This document shows positions 1 to 5,039 of a stretch of DNA of 5,279 nt, piece after piece; the first letter of the stretch is position 1; every line of letters begins with the position of its first letter. The stretch comes from an uncultured Clostridia bacterium (GTDB taxonomy: Bacteria > Bacillota > Clostridia > Oscillospirales > Ruminococcaceae): contig CANRHA010000130.1 in NCBI GenBank assembly GCA_947630315.1, positions 1-5,279 on the forward strand, given 5' to 3'. A program made the position numbers and the translations under genes. Below the pieces are notes generated by a model. That model saw only the letters and a program-made list of their open reading frames with translations. It made no database searches and was not told where the DNA came from.

Positions 1-875
1 TCACCCCCTTTATCCCGTCATGGACAAAGCCTATTACAATCGCCCGTCACGCCTACGGAGACATCTATAAAAACACCGAGCTTAAGGTTCCCAAAGGCTC
101 AAAGGCCGAGCTTGTAGTTACCGATAAGGACGGAAAAGAGACCCGCGCGCTTATTCATGATTTTGCCGCTTCTGACGGGATCATTCAGGGCGTACATAAC
201 CTCGACAGCTCTATAGCGAGCTTTGCGCGCTCCTGCTTCAACTTTGCCCTTGACGCCAAGGAATCGCTCTGGTTCGCGGCGAAAGACACCATCTCCAAAA
301 CATATGACCACCGCTTTAAAGACATCTTCGCGGAGATATACGAAAACGAGTATAAGGAAAAGTTCGAGGCCGCTGGCATTGAATACTTCTACACCCTTAT
401 CGACGACGCCGTCGCAAGGGTCATAAAGAGCAGCGGCGGGTTCATCTGGGCATGTAAAAACTATGACGGCGACGTTATGAGCGATATGCTCGCAACCGCC
501 TACGGCTCTTTGGGGCTGATGACCTCGGTGCTCGTATCTCCCGACGGCAACTATGAATATGAAGCCGCCCACGGGACCGTTACGCGCCACTACTACAAAT
601 GGCTCAAAGGCGAAAAGACCTCGACCAACCCGATAGCGACCATTTTCGCATGGAGCGGAGCCTTAAGAAAGCGCGGCGAGCTCGACGGCATACCCGAGCT
701 TATGAAATACGCAGACAACCTTGAAAAGGCGTCGATAGAGACCATGGAGGACGGAATAATGACCGGCGACATGGCGGCGATTTCAAATCTTCCGAACAAA
801 AAGGCGGTCAACTCTGAGGAGTTCCTGAGCGCTATTGCCGAAAGGCTTGAAAAGCTTATGAGGAGATATATCTGA
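1..875 (+). CDS. icd: NADP-dependent isocitrate dehydrogenase, eukaryotic type (5'-partial)
   Basis: Oxidative decarboxylation of isocitrate to 2-oxoglutarate with NADP+ in the cytoplasm, supplying 2-oxoglutarate for glutamate synthesis. The reading frame begins at base 3 and gives 290 residues to the TGA at 873-875. By comparison with human IDH1 from memory, about 117 N-terminal residues lie outside the window, so this is truncation by the window and not a broken gene. Visible hallmarks, numbered from the first visible residue: TIARHAYGD, with R15 (equivalent to human R132) and Y22; catalytic K94; LIDD with metal ligand D134; ACKNYDGDVMSD with D157 and D161; and the NADP-binding HGTVTRH with R195-H196. 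The fold matches the homodimeric eukaryotic-like subfamily, not the E. coli type. No gene follows within 160 bases on this strand, and a hairpin terminator candidate lies downstream. Confidence 0.97.
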   Translation, partial: TPFIPSWTKPITIARHAYGDIYKNTELKVPKGSKAELVVTDKDGKETRALIHDFAASDGIIQGVHNLDSSIASFARSCFNFALDAKESLWFAAKDTISKTYDHRFKDIFAEIYENEYKEKFEAAGIEYFYTLIDDAVARVIKSSGGFIWACKNYDGDVMSDMLATAYGSLGLMTSVLVSPDGNYEYEAAHGTVTRHYYKWLKGEKTSTNPIATIFAWSGALRKRGELDGIPELMKYADNLEKASIETMEDGIMTGDMAAISNLPNKKAVNSEEFLSAIAERLEKLMRRYI

Positions 876-943
876 GCGACCCGCGCAAATGTGCGCCCGA
901 AAAGCTGAAAACAGTGATCAGACACCCGATAAAATGAACCGTA

Positions 944-986
944 AAAAGTCTTTGACGCCGCTGAATAAGGCATGTCAAAGACTTTT
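944..986 (+). terminator. Perfect 13-bp inverted repeat, probable icd terminator
   Basis: Arms at 944-956 (AAAAGTCTTTGAC) and 974-986 (GTCAAAGACTTTT) are perfectly complementary. The 17-base loop allows a further GCC/GGC pairing (957-959 with 969-971). The A-rich 5' arm and T-rich 3' arm resemble an intrinsic terminator able to work in both directions, 68 bases after the icd stop codon. The T run is short (four T, then G), so the stem is unusually AT-rich for a strong terminator. Because it abuts the -35 of the next promoter, it could instead be a regulator-binding site. Confidence 0.5.
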
Positions 987-988
987 GA

Positions 989-1017
989 TTTACATTTTCG
1001 GCGAGGTAAGGTAGATT
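989..1017 (+). promoter_or_regulatory. Candidate SigA promoter of the membrane XRE regulator
   Basis: TTTACA at 989-994 (5 of 6 match to the -35 consensus), a 17-base spacer, and TAGATT at 1012-1017 (4 of 6). The predicted start near 1024 would leave a leader of about 17 bases, just enough for the AGGGAGG ribosome binding site at 1026-1032. The same TTTACA -35 occurs in the promoter of the later XRE gene. Confidence 0.45.
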
Positions 1018-1040
1018 AAAAGCGCAGGGAGGCGTTTTGA

Positions 1041-1628
1041 ATGAAAATTGCAGATCAGATAAAAAGGCTAAGAATCGAGAAGGGGCTGTCTCAGGACGAG
1101 CTTGCGGAGAAAATTTATGTCTCCCGGCAAACTGTCTCGAACTGGGAGAATGAAAAAACATACCCCGACATAAAAAGCCTTGTACTTCTGAGCGAGGTTT
1201 TTGAAACGTCACTTGACGCTTTGATCAAAGGAGACCTTAACGAAATGAAAAGACACATCGATGGGCAGGAGTACACTCAGTTTATGCGCAACAGCGTTAT
1301 TCTGACGGTTTTATTTGTAATCATGCTGATAACCCCTATTCCCCTCGCGCACTTCTTTGGCTGGTGGGGCATAGCGGCGTATTTGGCGGTTTTCGCTGCG
1401 ACGATGTACTTCGCCGTAAAAATTGAGAAGTACAAGAAAAAGTACGACATTCAGACCTTTAAAGAGATATCGGCGTTTCTGGACGGCAAAAGCCTCAGCG
1501 AGATAGAAAAGGCCCGTGAGGAGGGAAAGAGACTGTATCAGAAGGTCCTTCTGGCGATAGGCTCGGCGCTTCTGGCAGTTATTGTATGCGCAATAATTTT
1601 CCTGCTGTTTAAGGCGATATCCGGGTAA
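1041..1628 (+). CDS. XRE-family transcriptional regulator with C-terminal membrane segments
   Basis: A 195-residue protein, probably a membrane-tethered DNA-binding regulator. Residues 6-60 form a Cro/C1-type helix-turn-helix (LSQDELAEKIYVSRQTVSNW, then ENEKTYPDIKSL, ending in SLDALIKGD). A short linker leads to three predicted membrane helices, at about 84-104, 107-127 and 168-190. Between the second and third helices lies a charged loop rich in K and E (IEKYKKKYD...EIEKAREEGKRL). HTH proteins with such a hydrophobic tail are common in Clostridia; their signal is generally unknown, so a role in sensing membrane state is inference. The start ATG has AGGGAGG eight bases upstream. No terminator separates it from the AraC-type gene 76 bases downstream, so read-through is possible. 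Confidence 0.93.
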   Translation: MKIADQIKRLRIEKGLSQDELAEKIYVSRQTVSNWENEKTYPDIKSLVLLSEVFETSLDALIKGDLNEMKRHIDGQEYTQFMRNSVILTVLFVIMLITPIPLAHFFGWWGIAAYLAVFAATMYFAVKIEKYKKKYDIQTFKEISAFLDGKSLSEIEKAREEGKRLYQKVLLAIGSALLAVIVCAIIFLLFKAISG

Positions 1629-1656
1629 ATATCCGCTGAAAGAAAGCAAAAAATGT

Positions 1657-1686
1657 CGGGATTTCCCGCTAAAGCTGTGCTACCAT
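1657..1686 (+). promoter_or_regulatory. Possible promoter/operator of the AraC-GyrI gene
   Basis: The inverted repeat CGGGATTTCCCG (1657-1668) is followed by an extended -10-like TGCTACCAT (1678-1686). The repeat would overlap the -35 position, where no good hexamer is seen, which is a layout typical of activator- or repressor-controlled promoters. The implied start near 1693 falls right at the ribosome binding site, giving a very short leader. Weak evidence. Confidence 0.3.
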
Positions 1687-1704
1687 ATAACCGAGGTGAA
1701 GATA

Positions 1705-2613
1705 ATGAATTGGATCGACGGAATGCAAAAGGCTCTTGACTACATTGAGAACAACCTTGACGGCGAAATAAGCTACGCCGAGGCGGCTAAGCTGTGCTTA
1801 TGTTCCGAGTACCATTTTCAACGCGCATTTTCTATACTTTGCGGTTATACCTTGGGCGAATATATACGCCAAAGGCGCCTGACGCTTGCGGGAACCGAGC
1901 TTCAGAGCAAAAGGGCAAAGGTGATCGATGTTGCGCTGAAATACGGCTACGACAGCCCCGACAGCTTTGCAAAAGCATTCCGCGCCTTCCACGGGATACT
2001 CCCCTCGCAGGCGCGCGGCGGGGGAACTCTCAAATCATTTTCACGCCTCAGAATAAAAATTATTTTGGAGGGCAGCACTATGAATTACAAAATTGTTGAA
2101 AGACCTGAAACGGTGATGACGGGAATTATGCGGCGCTTCTCGGGCAACCCCGGCGAGCGCGAAGATCAGGAGGCGGAATTTTACGTCTCGACCCGCGAAA
2201 ATCAGTACGCTTTGCAGTGGTTATCCAGGGATTACGAGACGAGCGTTCTTGCAGTAGACAACTGCGCGGACGACGGCTTTGACTGCTATATCGGAGCGTT
2301 TCTTTCGGACAGGACCCGCAAAAATCTTACGGACGACTTCGGCGAGGAGGGCGTTAAAAAATACAAAAACCTCGCCGTTCCCGCAGGAACATATATCGTA
2401 TGCGAGACAGAGAGAACGGAATACCCGACGGAGGTTTTTCTTGATCTGAGAAAAAATATGGTCTCTGAGCTTCTGCCGAACCTCGGCTATCAGCTGCGCC
2501 GGGCGCCAGAGCTTGAAATAACCCACTGGTACTGGTCGGACGACGAAAAGGAAAACGAAGAAGTCAAAAACAAGAGGTACATCGAAGTCTGGCTTCCGGT
2601 TGAGAAGATCTGA
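1705..2613 (+). CDS. AraC-family regulator with GyrI-like effector-binding domain
   Basis: A 302-residue two-domain regulator. Residues 8-105 are an AraC-type double helix-turn-helix (DYIENNLDGEISYAEAA, CSEYHFQRAF, then the second helix pair VALKYGYDSPDSFAKAFRAF with HGILPSQAR). Residues 126-300 are a GyrI-like (SMbind/Rob C-terminal-like) domain that in known members binds small, often cationic or aromatic, molecules. It ends in the family's typical strand RYIEVWLPV, with E294 preceding VW. It probably activates its targets on ligand binding; the ligand is unknown. I chose the ATG at 1705 because GAGGTGA (1693-1699) sits five bases upstream. A GTG at 1696 is in frame but lies inside that ribosome binding site. 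The family normally starts with a similar M-x-W-I-x-G-M sequence. A strong internal ribosome binding site precedes Met126 at the domain junction. A terminator follows the stop. Confidence 0.96.
   Translation: MNWIDGMQKALDYIENNLDGEISYAEAAKLCLCSEYHFQRAFSILCGYTLGEYIRQRRLTLAGTELQSKRAKVIDVALKYGYDSPDSFAKAFRAFHGILPSQARGGGTLKSFSRLRIKIILEGSTMNYKIVERPETVMTGIMRRFSGNPGEREDQEAEFYVSTRENQYALQWLSRDYETSVLAVDNCADDGFDCYIGAFLSDRTRKNLTDDFGEEGVKKYKNLAVPAGTYIVCETERTEYPTEVFLDLRKNMVSELLPNLGYQLRRAPELEITHWYWSDDEKENEEVKNKRYIEVWLPVEKI
2067..2082 (+). promoter_or_regulatory. Internal ribosome binding site and in-frame ATG at the domain junction
   Basis: GGAGGG at 2067-2072 lies seven bases before an in-frame ATG at 2080-2082, which is codon 126 of the AraC-GyrI gene. 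Initiation here would give a 177-residue protein (2080-2613), MNYKIVERPE..., consisting of exactly the ligand-binding domain. The site is as good as those of the genuine genes in this window. Whether it is used cannot be told from sequence; it may also be a relic of a fusion of two formerly separate genes. Confidence 0.5.
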
Positions 2614-2626
2614 CAAAAATAAATTT

Positions 2627-2655
2627 AGCGTTCCCATAACCGGGAGCGCTTTTTT
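2627..2655 (+). terminator. Rho-independent terminator of the AraC-GyrI gene
   Basis: A nine-pair stem, AGCGTTCCC (2627-2635) with GGGAGCGCT (2642-2650), with one G-T pair and a six-base loop ATAACC, followed directly by a run of six T (2650-2655). It starts 14 bases after the stop codon. A clear intrinsic terminator that separates the regulators before it from the duplicated leader region after it. Confidence 0.9.
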
Positions 2656-2694
2656 GTTCAATCAGCGGTGGAAAAATTCTAAAACAACAGGTTA

Positions 2695-2722
2695 TTTACT
2701 TTATTTGTCGGTGTGAAATAAT
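2695..2722 (+). promoter_or_regulatory. Promoter A
   Basis: TTTACT (2695-2700), a 16-base spacer, and AATAAT (2717-2722, 5 of 6 consensus) with an upstream TG at 2714-2715 making an extended -10. It aligns exactly with promoter B in the second leader copy. The predicted transcript starts near 2729, at the edge of the operator, and would carry the small ORF and possibly the XRE-TPR gene. Confidence 0.6.
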
Positions 2723-2729
2723 AAAAGTA

Positions 2730-2739
2730 TCACCGATGA
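2730..2739 (+). promoter_or_regulatory. Operator-like imperfect palindrome, copy A
   Basis: TCACCGATGA, a one-base departure from the perfect palindrome TCACCGGTGA found at the same place in copy B. It also forms a perfect 6-bp inverted pair with TCGGTG (2708-2713) upstream, bracketing the -10. Its place at the predicted transcription start suits a repressor site. Confidence 0.5.
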
Positions 2740-2763
2740 TAAATAATTTTCAGGAGATTCGCC

Positions 2764-2916
2764 ATGAAACGCATAAAACAAAAACGCCGCGCCGGAAACA
2801 GGTATATCCCGCTCGAAAAGAGCCGCCGCAAATTTCAACCCCCGTTAGAAAAATTCTCTAACAACTGGTTATTTACATTACGCGACGGCGTGATATACTT
2901 AAAACATCACCGGTGA
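2764..2916 (+). CDS. Candidate 50-aa basic small protein ahead of the XRE-TPR regulator
   Basis: ATG at 2764 with AGGAG (2752-2756) seven bases upstream, under promoter A, reading 50 codons to the TGA at 2914-2916. The N-terminal half is strongly basic (MKRIKQKRRAGNRY, then EKSRRKFQPP). The C-terminal half is encoded by the second promoter copy (WLFTLRDGVIYLKHHR), and the stop codon lies inside the second operator palindrome. There is no hydrophobic signal segment and no family I recognise. It may be a real small DNA- or RNA-binding protein, a leader peptide coupled to the downstream gene (its stop is 23 bases before the next ATG), or the truncated remnant of a gene once driven by promoter A. 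The correct spacing of promoter, ribosome binding site and ATG supports translation; conservation is untested. Confidence 0.4.
   Translation: MKRIKQKRRAGNRYIPLEKSRRKFQPPLEKFSNNWLFTLRDGVIYLKHHR
2872..2899 (+). promoter_or_regulatory. Promoter B of the XRE-TPR regulator
   Basis: TTTACA (2872-2877), a 16-base spacer, and TATACT (2894-2899) preceded by TG at 2891-2892, an extended -10. Predicted start near 2906. The half-sites GTGAT (2890-2894) and ATCAC (2906-2910) form a 5-bp inverted repeat around the -10, next to the palindrome at 2907-2916. Confidence 0.7.
2907..2916 (+). promoter_or_regulatory. Operator-like perfect palindrome, copy B
   Basis: TCACCGGTGA is a perfect 10-base palindrome at the predicted transcription start of promoter B and also contains the stop codon of the small ORF. 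The obvious binding candidate is the XRE protein encoded immediately downstream, acting as an autorepressor; this is inference from position and symmetry. Confidence 0.6.
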
Positions 2917-2939
2917 AATAATTTTTAAGAGGTTTAAAT

Positions 2940-3740
2940 ATGACAAATTTAGGTGCAAAAATACGGGAACTCCGCAAGCTTAAAGACATCTCCCAGGAGG
3001 TTTTGGCAGAGGCGCTCAGCGTGAGCTTTCAGGCGGTAAGCAAATGGGAGACAGGCGCTACCCTACCGGACGTGACCCTTATCCCGGCGATCGCCGCCTT
3101 CTTTGGGGTATCGACAGACGAGCTTTTTGACTATGACAGGTTAAAGACCGAGGCAAAGATCGAGGAGATAGTCACCAAAGCCGCCGAGATAAGAAACGAC
3201 AGGCCCGAGGACGCCGAAAAGATCGTACGCGAGGGGCTTAAGCAGTTCCCGGGGAACGATATTCTGCTAAACAATCTTTTATACACATTAAGATACCCCG
3301 AGCGAAACGACGAGGCGGTGATAATCTGCCGCAGCCTTATTGAGTCGACCTCGGACGACGCGGTAAAATATGACGCCCTGCGCATACTTGCGGAAATTTA
3401 CGCCTCAAAGGGCGAGCTTGCGCTGTGTGAGGAGACGCTTGAAAAGATCCCGGAGATATATTTTACAAAGCTTGAGCTTGTGGCGGAACTGCTGACGGGT
3501 GAAAAATCTTTCAACGCCGCCGACGGCCAGTTCGAGCTTGACTTCGATTCCGCAATAGATATGCTCTCAATAATGCGGAAAAGAGCCGTAGAAAGCGGAG
3601 AAGCCGACAAAGCGGAATTATACCGCAAAACCGCCGTGGCGCTCATATCGGCGCTTAAAGAAAACATGCCCGACTTTTTCGAGCGCGGCTTCCGCCCGGA
3701 GATCTACGGAAAATACGAAAAGGAATTTTCGGACAGGTAA
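2940..3740 (+). CDS. XRE-family regulator with C-terminal helical-repeat (TPR-like) domain
   Basis: A 266-residue cytoplasmic regulator. Residues 7-61 are a Cro/C1-type helix-turn-helix (ISQEVLAEALSVSFQAVSKW, ETGATLPDVTLIPAIAAFF, GVSTDELFDYD). Residues 68-245 are predicted all helical and read like degenerate TPR units: AEKIVREGLKQFPGNDILL, NDEAVIICRSLIEST, ALRILAEIYASKGELALCEE, TLEKIPEIYFTKLELVAELL. The PGND..LNNLLY and IPEIYFTKLEL stretches are familiar from a large set of clostridial HTH proteins of unknown ligand. The start has AGAGG seven bases upstream and follows a promoter with an operator-like palindrome, suggesting autoregulation. It converges on the kinase gene with a shared terminator region. 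The architecture recalls peptide-sensing RRNPP regulators, but this assignment is not established here. Confidence 0.94.
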   Translation: MTNLGAKIRELRKLKDISQEVLAEALSVSFQAVSKWETGATLPDVTLIPAIAAFFGVSTDELFDYDRLKTEAKIEEIVTKAAEIRNDRPEDAEKIVREGLKQFPGNDILLNNLLYTLRYPERNDEAVIICRSLIESTSDDAVKYDALRILAEIYASKGELALCEETLEKIPEIYFTKLELVAELLTGEKSFNAADGQFELDFDSAIDMLSIMRKRAVESGEADKAELYRKTAVALISALKENMPDFFERGFRPEIYGKYEKEFSDR

Positions 3741-3768
3741 AAAACGGCGCTCCTGATCATGGGGCGCC
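3739..3768 (-). terminator. Terminator of the methyltransferase-kinase operon, overlapping the kinase stop codon
   Basis: Read on the minus strand: GGCGCCCC (3768-3761), loop ATGATCA (3760-3754), GGAGCGCC (3753-3746), then G and six T (3744-3739). This is an eight-pair stem with one G-T pair. The last sense codons and TGA of the kinase (3757-3759) lie inside the stem and loop. The T run coincides with the TAA and following A run of the converging XRE gene. On the plus strand the same stem is followed only by TAATTTATT, so it may stop that transcript less efficiently. Confidence 0.85.
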
Positions 3769-4278
3769 TAATTTATTCATTCTGTAAAATTTATCGAGCT
3801 GTCTTTGATTTTTTATAACCGCGGTCTTTTCGGGGTATTTTTCGATGATGTTTTTATACCTCTGCCTTGCGCGCTTTGTTCTGCCCTCAAAAAGCACCCA
3901 CTTAATAAACTCAAAATCAAGCTTTTCGTTGCAGCCATTGCCCATGTCCGGGCGGGTGGAGTTGCGGTAGGTGAAGTATCTCTTGACTACCCTGAAAAGA
4001 CAGGAAAACCTTCCGAAAAGCAGCAGGATTATTTTGTCGGATTCTTCGGTCCTGCGCTCCATAAGGTACTTGCTGTAGTTTCCGTCGATGACCCACGAGT
4101 CGTGAGCATCGAGAAATTCGCGGGTCAGCCTGAGCTTTTCCTCAGGGGAATTTTCTACCCAGCCGGGCAGCCAATGTATGGCGTCAAAATGTAAAACCTC
4201 GGCGCCGTAAAGCTCGCCCAAGCGCCTTGCAAGGGTAGATTTCCCCGACCCGCTGTAGCCCATTACGGATATCTTCAT
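3757..4278 (-). CDS. P-loop nucleoside/nucleotide kinase-like protein (FlaR/topology-modulation type)
   Basis: A 173-residue cytoplasmic P-loop NTPase of the adenylate-kinase-like group often annotated as a DNA topology modulation protein FlaR. Residues 1-17 hold the Walker A loop (MKISVMGYSGSGKSTLA, with K13 and S14). LHFDAIHWLPGW (29-40) and WVIDGNYSK (62-70) are the family's substrate-side motifs. The arginine-rich RPDMGNGCNE (109-118) belongs to the lid region. The true substrate is unknown, and the topology role is a legacy name. I chose ATG 4278 over a TTG at 4302: GGGGAGGG lies directly upstream of the ATG, the Walker A region starts as in relatives, and the TTG start would overlap the methyltransferase. 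The ATG is one base past the upstream stop codon, so translation is coupled. Confidence 0.92.
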   Translation of the reverse strand: MKISVMGYSGSGKSTLARRLGELYGAEVLHFDAIHWLPGWVENSPEEKLRLTREFLDAHDSWVIDGNYSKYLMERRTEESDKIILLLFGRFSCLFRVVKRYFTYRNSTRPDMGNGCNEKLDFEFIKWVLFEGRTKRARQRYKNIIEKYPEKTAVIKNQRQLDKFYRMNKLGAP

Positions 4279-4279
4279 T

Positions 4280-4984
4280 TTACCCTCCCCGCTTTTTTGC
4301 AATTATGATCGGCGTGCCCTTTAGGTTTTCAACGAGGGCGGGCTCGCCAAATCCTCCCGCGCGCATAGCTTCAAGCTCGTGTTCAAGGGTCAGCGGCGTG
4401 TCAAAATGAACGTACTGCCCCTCGGGGATACCGTCGCGCTCCCTGCGCCGCTTACATTCCGAAAATGCAAGTTCCTCCGTTTCGGGGTGCTCGACTATGT
4501 AGTCGCACTCGATATAAATCCCGCCCGGCTTCAACGCTCGGCATATCTTCTTAAACAGCCCGGCCTTTTTATCTGCGGTAAAATGATGCAAGGACTCCAC
4601 CGACACGGCGACGTCGTAAACGTTTTCGCCGAAATCATAGAGAAAGTAATCGCCATTTACCGTTTCAAGATTTTTTCCGCCGTGCTTTTCCCTGAGCTTT
4701 TCAAGCATACTTTCGGTAAGATCGATAGCGGTTACGCGGATATCCTTAAAGCGCTCAAAAATTCGGTCAAGTTCAAGCCCTGTGCCGCAGCCAAGATCAA
4801 GAAGATTCGCTGCGTTCTCGGGGATAAGCTCGGCGATTCGACTGTAGTGCTCGCTCCAAAAGCTCATGTGTTCCTCGTAGCCGGATATGCGGGCGTCAAA
4901 AAACGAGGTCATATCCTCGCAGCGCTCGCCTGCCGTTTCGTCGTACCATTTTTTGAGGTCGGCGTATTCCTGACTGTGCGACAT
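4280..4984 (-). CDS. Class I SAM-dependent methyltransferase
   Basis: A 234-residue cytoplasmic methyltransferase. Motif I LLDLGCGTGLEL (61-72) binds the methionine part of SAM, and D88 in AIDLTESML (86-94) is placed to bind the ribose. NGDYFLYDF (110-118) matches motif III, VSVESLHHF (127-135) matches motif IV, and LKPGG (151-155) matches motif V. The helical N-terminus and the insert near 163-195 (HPETEEL...GQYVHFDTP) would form the substrate lid; the substrate cannot be told. AGGAGG (4991-4996) sits six bases before the ATG. The stop codon is one base before the kinase start, making a two-gene operon. Only 20 bases separate its start from the T run of the tRNA terminator, so no promoter fits in between. 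Confidence 0.94.
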   Translation of the reverse strand: MSHSQEYADLKKWYDETAGERCEDMTSFFDARISGYEEHMSFWSEHYSRIAELIPENAANLLDLGCGTGLELDRIFERFKDIRVTAIDLTESMLEKLREKHGGKNLETVNGDYFLYDFGENVYDVAVSVESLHHFTADKKAGLFKKICRALKPGGIYIECDYIVEHPETEELAFSECKRRRERDGIPEGQYVHFDTPLTLEHELEAMRAGGFGEPALVENLKGTPIIIAKKRGG

Positions 4985-5004
4985 ATAAACCCTCCTTTTG
5001 AGTC

Positions 5005-5036
5005 AAAAAAGACTCCCGAAGCTTTTGCCTCGGGAG
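5005..5036 (-). terminator. Rho-independent terminator downstream of the tRNA-Thr remnant
   Basis: Minus strand: CTCCCGA (5036-5030) pairs with TCGGGAG (5019-5013), with an inner GC/GC pairing and an AAAA loop, then TC and six T (5010-5005). It lies four bases after the encoded CCA end of the tRNA fragment, as expected for the original tRNA-Thr transcript. An overlapping GAGTC-T6-GACTC pairing (5015-5000) could compete weakly with its 3' arm. Confidence 0.85.
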
Positions 5037-5039
5037 CCA

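Larger units (their letters stand above)
2671..2763 (+). repeat. Leader repeat copy A: promoter, operator and RBS before the small ORF
   Basis: First copy of a duplicated control block. Compared base by base without gaps, 2671-2739 matches 2848-2916 at 54 of 69 positions (about 78%). With one single-base gap the similarity continues through an AT-rich stretch (AAATAATTTT) to the ribosome binding site, and the distance from palindrome to ATG is nearly the same (24 versus 23 bases). The copies lie 177 bases apart. Because promoter, operator and ribosome binding site are all kept, duplication of a working control region is more likely than chance. Confidence 0.85.
2848..2939 (+). repeat. Leader repeat copy B: promoter, operator and RBS before the XRE-TPR gene
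   Basis: Second copy of the block described at 2671-2763. It begins with the identical GAAAAATTCT, and shares the GGTTATTTAC core and ATCACCG with copy A. It ends in AGAGG (2928-2932), seven bases before the ATG of the XRE-TPR gene. The copy better resembles consensus at the -10 and has the perfect palindrome, so it is probably the active, selected one. Confidence 0.85.

Noticed and set aside
99..590. 163-codon minus-strand ORF inside icd
   Set aside because: Antisense shadow of a fully conserved isocitrate dehydrogenase frame.
883..896. GCGCA-AATG-TGCGC hairpin after icd
   Set aside because: A five-pair stem with no T tract; could occur by chance and is not needed given the longer repeat at 944-986.
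1657..1668. CGGGATTTCCCG as a terminator of the membrane XRE gene
   Set aside because: No T run follows on the plus strand. The T run exists only in the minus direction, where there is no gene to end.
1696..1704. GTG start adding three residues to the AraC-GyrI protein
   Set aside because: The GTG lies inside the ribosome binding site GAGGTGA that serves the ATG at 1705.
2764..2916. Reading the small ORF as a secreted pheromone for an RRNPP-type regulator
   Set aside because: There is no hydrophobic signal segment after the basic N-terminus, and the end of the peptide is dictated by promoter sequence. The regulator's helical domain alone is not enough to claim quorum sensing.
3805..4194. 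129-codon plus-strand ORF opposite the kinase
   Set aside because: Antisense shadow of a gene with a clear Walker A motif on the other strand.
4279..4302. TTG start adding eight residues to the kinase
   Set aside because: It lacks a good ribosome binding site and overlaps the upstream gene; the ATG at 4278 has GGGGAGGG and the normal family N-terminus.
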